Shown here piece by piece: positions 52,689-58,878 of a stretch of 58,878 bases of DNA. Source of the stretch: Larsenimonas salina (GTDB lineage: Bacteria > Pseudomonadota > Gammaproteobacteria > Pseudomonadales > Halomonadaceae); contig NZ_JAMLJJ010000010.1 of NCBI RefSeq assembly GCF_023736155.1, forward strand, positions 1 to 58,878. The letters are read 5' to 3'. How positions within the stretch are numbered: position 1 is the stretch's first letter; each line of letters begins with the position of its first letter. The translations under genes and the position numbers were made by a program. Below the pieces are notes generated by a model. That model did not search any database. It was given only the letters and a program-made list of their open reading frames with translations, and had not been told where the DNA came from.

Positions 52689-53468
52689 TTAAAAAAAGGC
52701 GTAGCGAATGCCGAGTACCAACAATAACCCGGTCAAGAGTGTACGCAGCAGCGCATCCGGCAGGTAGCGCGTCATGCGGGCCCCCAGATGGATGGCGGGC
52801 AGTGAGCCGATCAGAAGCGCACCGAGCAGCATGAAATCCACGTTCCCCAGGAACAGGTGCCCGGTACCTGCAACCAGCGTCAAAGGCACGGCGTGGGCAA
52901 TGTCGGTTCCGACGATCTTGCCGGCACGAAAGCTTGGGTAGAGGACCATCAGAATGGCGGTTCCAAACACACCGGCGCCCACGGAGGAGAGTGTGACACA
53001 CACTCCGAGAATCAAGCCCGAGAACAACGTAAGCTGGGGGGTGTAGCGTTGAATCCAGCCATCTTTCTTGGCTGCAAACCGCTGCAGGGGACCTTTGAAA
53101 ATCAAAATGACGGCGGTCATGATCAGCATGACACCAAGCATGCCCGTAATCAGATCGCCATAGGCGTGGCTGCCGTCAAAGAATTGATCAAGCACCCACA
53201 CCGTCACGAGCGCGGAGGGGATGCTGGTGGCGGCCAGGAGTTTGACCACGCGCCAATCTATGTGCTGCTGCTTATGATGGCTGAAGGCGCCACTGAACTT
53301 GGTCAGGGCGGCGTAAAGCAGGTCGGTTCCGACAGCCACGCTGGGTGGAAAACCGAACAGCAGCAGCAGCGGGGTCATCAGCGAGCCGCCACCGATACCG
53401 GAGAGGCCGACGGCAAACCCGACGCCTGCGCCGGCAAGTATATATAAAAGGAGGTCGGTCAATTCCAT
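52689..53468 (-). CDS. TauE/SafE-family sulfite/organosulfonate exporter
   Basis: 259 aa with about eight membrane helices; GVGFAVGLSGIGGGSLMTPLLL is the TauE/SafE repeat motif, recurring in degenerate form around residue 160 (ILGVCVTLSSVGAGVFG). Inner-membrane permeases for sulfite, sulfoacetate or other anions. Divergent from cysB with 140 bp between, so possibly part of the CysB regulon, consistent with a sulfur role. Substrate inferred. Confidence 0.86.
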   Translation of the reverse strand: MELTDLLLYILAGAGVGFAVGLSGIGGGSLMTPLLLLFGFPPSVAVGTDLLYAALTKFSGAFSHHKQQHIDWRVVKLLAATSIPSALVTVWVLDQFFDGSHAYGDLITGMLGVMLIMTAVILIFKGPLQRFAAKKDGWIQRYTPQLTLFSGLILGVCVTLSSVGAGVFGTAILMVLYPSFRAGKIVGTDIAHAVPLTLVAGTGHLFLGNVDFMLLGALLIGSLPAIHLGARMTRYLPDALLRTLLTGLLLVLGIRYAFF

Positions 53469-53577
53469 TGTCAGCGGCCCATCGTGAAAGAGTGATCATA
53501 ACGGCGGGTATCTTAAGATGTCCTCTTTATGCCCGAAAGGAATGATTGTTCATTATTTTATGCCTTGATAGCATTAA

Positions 53578-54576
<999 letters not shown>

Positions 54577-54616
54577 AAAGTCGACACGCTAGAGCACTCA
54601 ATAGAGCACTCAAACG

Positions 54617-54647
54617 AAAAAGCGCAGCCCCGCGGCTGCGCTTTTTT
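54617..54647. terminator. Bidirectional rho-independent terminator
   Basis: AAAAAGCGCAGCC-N4-GGCTGCGC followed by six T, between the converging cysB and cysH genes. Confidence 0.92.
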
Positions 54648-54681
54648 ATGAAGTAAGGGTCTTTTGGGCCAGAACATTTCG

Positions 54682-55296
54682 TCAGTGCGCCAGGTGCAAG
54701 CCGCATTCGCGCGTCTCTTCACCCTTGGTTGGGTCGAAGTAGTCGAAGTTGTTCGGCAGGTCATGCTTGACCAGATACTCGTAGAGGTCCTTGGAGCTCC
54801 AGTGCAGAAGCGGCGCGACCTTGATCAGGCCGTCGCTATTGACGCTGACGGGTTGCATCTGGGCGCGATGCTGAGTGTCGGAGGCGCGCAGCGCCGTAAA
54901 CCAGACGGTCGGTGCCATTTCGCGAATGGCGCGTTCAAACGGCTCGAGCTTGACCTCGGCGGTGAACGCGTCATGACGCGGGTCATCAAGGCCTGGAGCA
55001 TCGCCTTCGACTGCTTCTCGATGCGCGCGCGTGCGCTTGGGCACGAAGATGAAGCGATTAAGGCCAAGTTTCTGGGTCACTTCATCAGCAAACTGGTAGG
55101 TGGCGGGCGTGTTATAGCCGGAATCCATCCAGACAACCGGAACATCAGGCTTGAGTGTTGCCACCATGTGGAGAATGACCGCCTCGAACGGGCGGAAGTT
55201 GGTGGTCACGATCGGAAGCCCCCCTTGTTCCAGCGCCCATTCGACCAGTTTCTCTGCATCGTTGCCGAACTGCTGATTGACGTCATCAATGGTCAT
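54682..55296 (-). CDS. cysH: Phosphoadenylylsulfate (PAPS) reductase
   Basis: 204 aa; ATG at 55296 with GGAGAG. PP-loop-like fold (FRPFEAVILHM), catalytic Cys in the C-terminal ECGLHL motif. The paired cysteines (CC...CxxC) that bind the [4Fe-4S] cluster in APS reductases are absent, so it is the thioredoxin-dependent PAPS type. Reduces PAPS to sulfite in assimilatory sulfate reduction. A little shorter than E. coli CysH (244) but complete at both ends. CysB next door is its expected activator. Confidence 0.9.
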   Translation of the reverse strand: MTIDDVNQQFGNDAEKLVEWALEQGGLPIVTTNFRPFEAVILHMVATLKPDVPVVWMDSGYNTPATYQFADEVTQKLGLNRFIFVPKRTRAHREAVEGDAPGLDDPRHDAFTAEVKLEPFERAIREMAPTVWFTALRASDTQHRAQMQPVSVNSDGLIKVAPLLHWSSKDLYEYLVKHDLPNNFDYFDPTKGEETRECGLHLAH

Positions 55297-55397
55297 GCGT
55301 GTTCTCTCCGTACGTGATGAGTAATGGGGTCAAGCCTACCAGAGCCGTGTTGAGGCCGGCTAATATCGTTCGCTTAGAAGCTTAGAGCGCCAGGCGC

Positions 55398-56768
55398 TCA
55401 TGTCTCGGACTCCAGCGCGTTCATCAAGTGGCGAATCTTGGCGATCGATTCGGCGTATTCTTCTTCTTCGACCGAGTCGGCCACGATGCCGCCGCCGCCC
55501 CAGAGGTGAACGCGGCCTTTCTGCATCAGTGCGGTGCGGATCATGATGGACGTATCCATGTTGCCGCGCGTGTCGATGTAGCCAAGCGAGCCGCAGTAGG
55601 GCGCCCGAAAGACAGGTTCCAGTTCATCGATGATCTCTATGGCGCGATGTTTTGGAGCGCCCGTGATTGACCCACCTGGAAAGGCCGCCATCAATGCATC
55701 AAGCGCGTCCTTGCTTGAGTCGAGCTGGCCTGTGATGGTGCTGACCAGATGATGCACATTGGCGTAGGACTCAAGCGCCATCAGTTTGGGAACGGTGACG
55801 GTGCCCGGCGCACTCACACGGCCTAAATCGTTTCGAAGAAGATCCACGATCATCACGTTTTCGGCCTTGTCCTTGAGGCTTGCTTCAAGCTCCAGCGCCA
55901 GCTGCCGGTCCTCTTCATGCGTTGCGCCCCGGGGGCGTGTGCCCTTGATCGGCTGCGCCATCAGTGTGCGTTCGCTGCAGCGGATAAAACGCTCTGGTGA
56001 CAAGGACATTAACGCGCCATCGCCCCAGTCCAGATAACCGGAAAACGGCGTTGGTGTTGCCGCTCTCAGGCGTTGGTAGGCCTCGAAGCCATCACCTTCG
56101 GTATGTGCGCTGAACCGTTGAGTCAGATTGATCTGATAGCAGTCACCGGCACGCAAGTACGCCTGTACCTGCTGAAACGCCACACCGTAATCAGCGCGTG
56201 TCCATTCAGGTGCAAACGGGGTCGTGCAGTGAAACGAAGGACGTTGTCGTTTGTGCGCTGGACGCGAAAGCATCTGATGACGCTCATGGCGCTTGGTCTC
56301 GGGCGCGATGAGCGTGGCGCACTTTTCGTGATGATCGAGCACCAGGGCCCAGTCGTAGGCACCCAGCATGGCCCAGGGCCAGGTCACGGAAGGGTCCTCT
56401 TTTAAAGGCAAGGCCTGAAGCGTCCGAGCGAACTCATAGCTCCAGTAACCGATAATTCCACCGGAAAAGGGCAGGTCCGCCATATCGTTGGGCACACTGT
56501 GTTCGGCCAGTGACAAAAGGGCCTTCTGAGCGGTATGGACGTCCTGAATATGAGTCAGATGCGCTGGGGCATCCGCGCTCCACTCAAGCCCATTCGGTTG
56601 GACCTTAAGCGTGCACAACGGTTGGCTCGAAAGAATGTCGAAGCGCCCCGTAGCGGAATGCGGCTTGCCGGAATCGAGCAAGACCGCGCCGGGTTCGTCT
56701 TTGAGTTTTGAAAAATAGCCAAGTGGCGACGGCTCATAGGGAAGCGACGTCAAGGTCAGGTGCGTCAT
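55398..56768 (-). CDS. pabB: Aminodeoxychorismate synthase component I
   Basis: 456 aa from the ATG at 56768. Chorismate-binding domain with PIKGTRPRG, whose Lys distinguishes PabB from anthranilate synthase (PIAGTRPRG), then IVDLLRNDLGRV, FPGGSITGAPK and YCGSLGYID. With PabA it makes 4-amino-4-deoxychorismate for folate. The N-terminal 150 residues carry the degenerate Trp-binding-like domain of the family. Divergent from the hydrolase gene. Confidence 0.93.
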   Translation of the reverse strand: MTHLTLTSLPYEPSPLGYFSKLKDEPGAVLLDSGKPHSATGRFDILSSQPLCTLKVQPNGLEWSADAPAHLTHIQDVHTAQKALLSLAEHSVPNDMADLPFSGGIIGYWSYEFARTLQALPLKEDPSVTWPWAMLGAYDWALVLDHHEKCATLIAPETKRHERHQMLSRPAHKRQRPSFHCTTPFAPEWTRADYGVAFQQVQAYLRAGDCYQINLTQRFSAHTEGDGFEAYQRLRAATPTPFSGYLDWGDGALMSLSPERFIRCSERTLMAQPIKGTRPRGATHEEDRQLALELEASLKDKAENVMIVDLLRNDLGRVSAPGTVTVPKLMALESYANVHHLVSTITGQLDSSKDALDALMAAFPGGSITGAPKHRAIEIIDELEPVFRAPYCGSLGYIDTRGNMDTSIMIRTALMQKGRVHLWGGGGIVADSVEEEEYAESIAKIRHLMNALESET

Positions 56769-56867
56769 GAAAGGCGACCGAGTGCGAGACAAGTGAACGG
56801 GCAAGCCCGATGGAATAGGGGAATGCTATCATGTCCGGCTTTTGATCGGGATGAATAGGGTAGACGT

Positions 56868-57734
56868 ATGGCGGCTGGCTGGCAGCAGCAACATGGCACA
56901 TTGCAGTTGAGGGATCAGTCGGTCCACTGGGCGCGATTGAAGAAAACGGCCGACACTGAACAGTTAGGTTCCGAAGGCGCGCCATTGCCACTGATACTGC
57001 TCCATGGGGCGGGCGTGTCGGGTGCTGTGACCTGGGGTGGGTTTTTACCGCATTTTACGCACTATACGGACATCGTGATTCCGGATCTTCGAGGGGCGGG
57101 CAAGACCCATTTCCCCGGCGGGGACGAGCGGGCGTTTACCATGGACGAGGTGCTCGATGATCTTGAAGCGCTGATGGACGAGCAGGGCATCGAGCGGTTC
57201 GATGTGGCGGGGTATTCCTTTGGAGGCCTGGCTGCAATGCTCTTAAAGGCGCGACTGGGCGATCGCATCAATCGCCTGACCTTGTTGGAACCTGCGTTAC
57301 TTGAACGAATGGACTGCGAAGCATCCGTTCGTATCCGCGAGCATTATACGTATGCGGCCAGCGCCATTAGAGAAGGAAGAACCGCTGAAGAGGGCATCAC
57401 GCAGTTTCTGGACCTGATCGCGCCGAAGCGCTCCCGTGACCCGCGCGTCGAGTCGGTGGCCATCAAGCGCCTCGGTCGACGTCATGAAGGCTTTGCTCAC
57501 GCACTTGATTGCGTGACACAGGCGATCAAGCACACTGATCGCGAGGCGCTGCTTGCCAGGCAGGACTGTGTCTTGAGCGTCGTGGGTGGGCGAAGCCCGC
57601 GTGCGATGCGGGAGTATCATCATTATCTCGGGGAAGCCTATCCAGCGTGGCGTTACGTTGAGTTGAGTGAAACCGATCACTCCCTGCCATTTCAAAAGCC
57701 AAGGCAGCTGGTGGAACTGATCGAGCGCCGATAA
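56868..57734 (+). CDS. Alpha/beta-hydrolase
   Basis: 288 aa. Oxyanion HGAGVSG (residues about 45-51), nucleophile Ser in GYSFGG, and the His in ETDHSLPF near the C terminus complete a Ser-Asp-His triad. Cytoplasmic, no signal peptide. Looks like the BioH/esterase/MhpC group; substrate unknown. Upstream of the GntR gene by 83 bp. Confidence 0.8.
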   Translation: MAAGWQQQHGTLQLRDQSVHWARLKKTADTEQLGSEGAPLPLILLHGAGVSGAVTWGGFLPHFTHYTDIVIPDLRGAGKTHFPGGDERAFTMDEVLDDLEALMDEQGIERFDVAGYSFGGLAAMLLKARLGDRINRLTLLEPALLERMDCEASVRIREHYTYAASAIREGRTAEEGITQFLDLIAPKRSRDPRVESVAIKRLGRRHEGFAHALDCVTQAIKHTDREALLARQDCVLSVVGGRSPRAMREYHHYLGEAYPAWRYVELSETDHSLPFQKPRQLVELIERR

Positions 57735-57817
57735 CGTGAGTCGGGCTTGTTATGCGCTGGAGGGCGTGGCAGCGTTCCAGGATCTCTTGTTTTATTAACG
57801 TACATTCAGGTCTCTCC

Positions 57818-58540
57818 ATGACGAGTGAGTCAACCGAAGTCCGGACGATCGCCGAGCGTGTCTTTCATAAGCTCCAGGACGACATCGTGCGTGGCCATCT
57901 TCCTGCGGGAAGCAAGATTACCGAGCCAGGGCTTGCGAAAAGTTATGGGGTGTCGCGTGGGCCACTGCGTGAGGCCATGCGTCGACTTGAAACGCACCGC
58001 TTGATCGAGCGAGTGCCGCACGTGGGCGCCAGGGTAGTGAAGCTTTCCATGCGAGAACTGCTGGAGCTGTTTGATATGCGTGAGGCCTTGGAGAGCATGG
58101 CCGCGCGTCTGGCTGCAAGGCATATGACCCAGGACGAGCTCGCAGCACTTCGAGGCGTGCTTGATGCGCATGAGGAGCAGCACGATCTGCCGCCCGGCGA
58201 GGCGTATCACCGTCGAGAGGGTGATCTGGACTTTCACTTCCATATTGTTAGAGGCAGTCACAACCGTATGTTGATGACCACGCTCTGTGACGACCTCTAC
58301 TATTTGGTTCGGCTCTATCGAACGCAGTACAGTGCTACCGGAACGCGGCCCCAGCGTGCGTTTGTCGAGCATCACAGAATCGTTGACGCCATTGCCTCAG
58401 GTGATGAAGAGCTTGCCGAAACGCTAATGCGACGCCACATTACGGCGTCACGGCAGCTGGTAACCGAACGCTACGCCATGACGCTTGAGCATTCTGAGCA
58501 AAAGGAAGAGCCGATCTCGAGACGGCGCATCAACTCATAA
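57818..58540 (+). CDS. GntR-family (FCD) regulator, methylcitrate-type
   Basis: 240 aa from the ATG at 57818. Winged helix with ITEPGLAKSYGVSRGPLREAMRRLE (residues about 34-58), then an all-helical FCD effector domain with DLDFHFHIVRGSHNRML and AFVEHHRIVDAIASGD. The pattern PHVGARVV.LSMRELLELFDMRE closely matches regulators that precede prpB-prpC (2-methylcitrate cycle) in pseudomonads and relatives. If so, propionate-catabolism genes would be expected nearby, but none is within the window. Followed by a terminator. Confidence 0.85.
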   Translation: MTSESTEVRTIAERVFHKLQDDIVRGHLPAGSKITEPGLAKSYGVSRGPLREAMRRLETHRLIERVPHVGARVVKLSMRELLELFDMREALESMAARLAARHMTQDELAALRGVLDAHEEQHDLPPGEAYHRREGDLDFHFHIVRGSHNRMLMTTLCDDLYYLVRLYRTQYSATGTRPQRAFVEHHRIVDAIASGDEELAETLMRRHITASRQLVTERYAMTLEHSEQKEEPISRRRINS

Positions 58541-58563
58541 GCCGCATTATAAGTGTCCCACAG

Positions 58564-58587
58564 GCCCCGGCCAGCGGGGCGCTTTTG
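58564..58587 (+). terminator. Terminator of the GntR gene
   Basis: GCCCCG-N5-CGGGGC followed by GCTTTTG; short GC-rich stem with a brief T run, 24 bp after the stop codon. Confidence 0.65.
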
Positions 58588-58758
58588 TATTGGTGTCATT
58601 CCGATGTCATCTTTTTTCGACAAAGGGGTTGCGCTCGAGTCAGTGCGTGGGTAAAGTACGCATCCGCTGTCGGGGACGTCGCAAACGGCCAGGCAGTATG
58701 AAGTGCGCAAGGTGCTGATTTGGTTTGGTTTTTCTAAGCTTTTTTGAAAAATCGGACG

Positions 58759-58786
58759 TTGACATTTCAGCCCGGTTCGGTAGAAT
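58759..58786 (+). promoter_or_regulatory. Strong sigma-70 promoter, stable-RNA type
   Basis: TTGACA (58759-58764), 16-bp spacer, TAGAAT (58781-58786), preceded by an AT-rich UP-like stretch (TTTCTAAGCTTTTTTGAAAAAT). No open reading frame with a ribosome binding site follows to the window end, only a leader-like sequence with GAAGAGC...GCTCTTC pairing. This is how rRNA or tRNA operon promoters look; the product would lie beyond 58878. The rest of 58541-58878 holds only the GntR terminator. Confidence 0.7.
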
Positions 58787-58878
58787 ACGCCGCACTTCAT
58801 CGGACGCAGCTTCGAGTGATTGAAGAGCGGTTTTCTTGCTCTTCAGGTCGGAATTTGGTTTTCTGATCGGTCGCTCAA

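Overview
The window looks like chromosomal DNA of a halophilic gammaproteobacterium, most likely of the Halomonas/Chromohalobacter group. This is inferred from the high GC content, the family-typical proteins (PabB, CysB, AceE, DnaX, MlaA, ArsR) and the BCCT/betaine flavour of the left end. No 16S gene is present to fix the taxon.

Layout. (1) 1-10.6 kb is accessory DNA, probably the right end of a genomic island. It holds the 5' end of a BCCT osmolyte transporter, divergent from an oxidative catabolic cluster: a Rieske oxygenase, an aldehyde dehydrogenase, a rubredoxin-NAD reductase fusion, an FAD amine oxidase, a cupin and a GFA-family protein. A LysR regulator follows, with an IS30-family element inserted directly upstream of it. 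A P4-type tyrosine integrase comes next, ending at a short tRNA-3'-end-like sequence. The gene set fits stepwise oxidation of an N-methylated betaine; a homarine/N-methylpyridinium type substrate is one hypothesis. (2) 10.9-14.4 kb is a metal locus: DUF1007 plus a NicO-type Ni/Co(/Zn) permease, a histidine-rich repeat protein, and an ArsR repressor carrying the SmtB alpha-5 zinc-site pattern with its own palindromic operator. (3) 13.5-17.5 kb has a LysR gene divergent from a complete aceE, which is followed by a 64-residue protein consisting only of an E2 peripheral subunit-binding domain. (4) 17.5-24.1 kb holds an acyltransferase, gnd, an HI0933-like flavoprotein, the yqjD-yqjE-yqjK envelope trio, and a phospholipase A gene that is an in-frame tandem duplication: two complete OmpLA barrels in one chain, each with its catalytic triad.

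(5) 24.4-31.7 kb holds an MscK-type channel, tlyA, and a response regulator-histidine kinase-solute-binding protein operon with no transporter. (6) 31.9-37.1 kb holds 4.5S RNA (ffs) followed by the tightly packed dnaX-ybaB-recR-rnd-ycgL-ycgN run. (7) 37.1-48.5 kb holds ptrB, a membrane protein/VWA-protein pair, cysK, fadD and hrpA. (8) 48.6-52.2 kb holds mlaA, an HsbR/HsbA-like partner-switch pair whose receiver domain has lost its phospho-acceptor, and an AI-2E family permease. (9) 52.2-58.9 kb holds trxA, TauE, cysB and cysH (sulfur assimilation), pabB, an alpha/beta hydrolase, and a GntR regulator resembling those next to methylcitrate-cycle genes. The window ends with a strong stable-RNA-type promoter whose product lies outside.

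The most unusual items are the double-barrel phospholipase A (22365-24137), the stand-alone E2 subunit-binding domain behind aceE (17213-17407), and the island-borne betaine-type oxidation cluster with paired T-N11-A dyads upstream. All calls come from reading the sequence; no database search was run.
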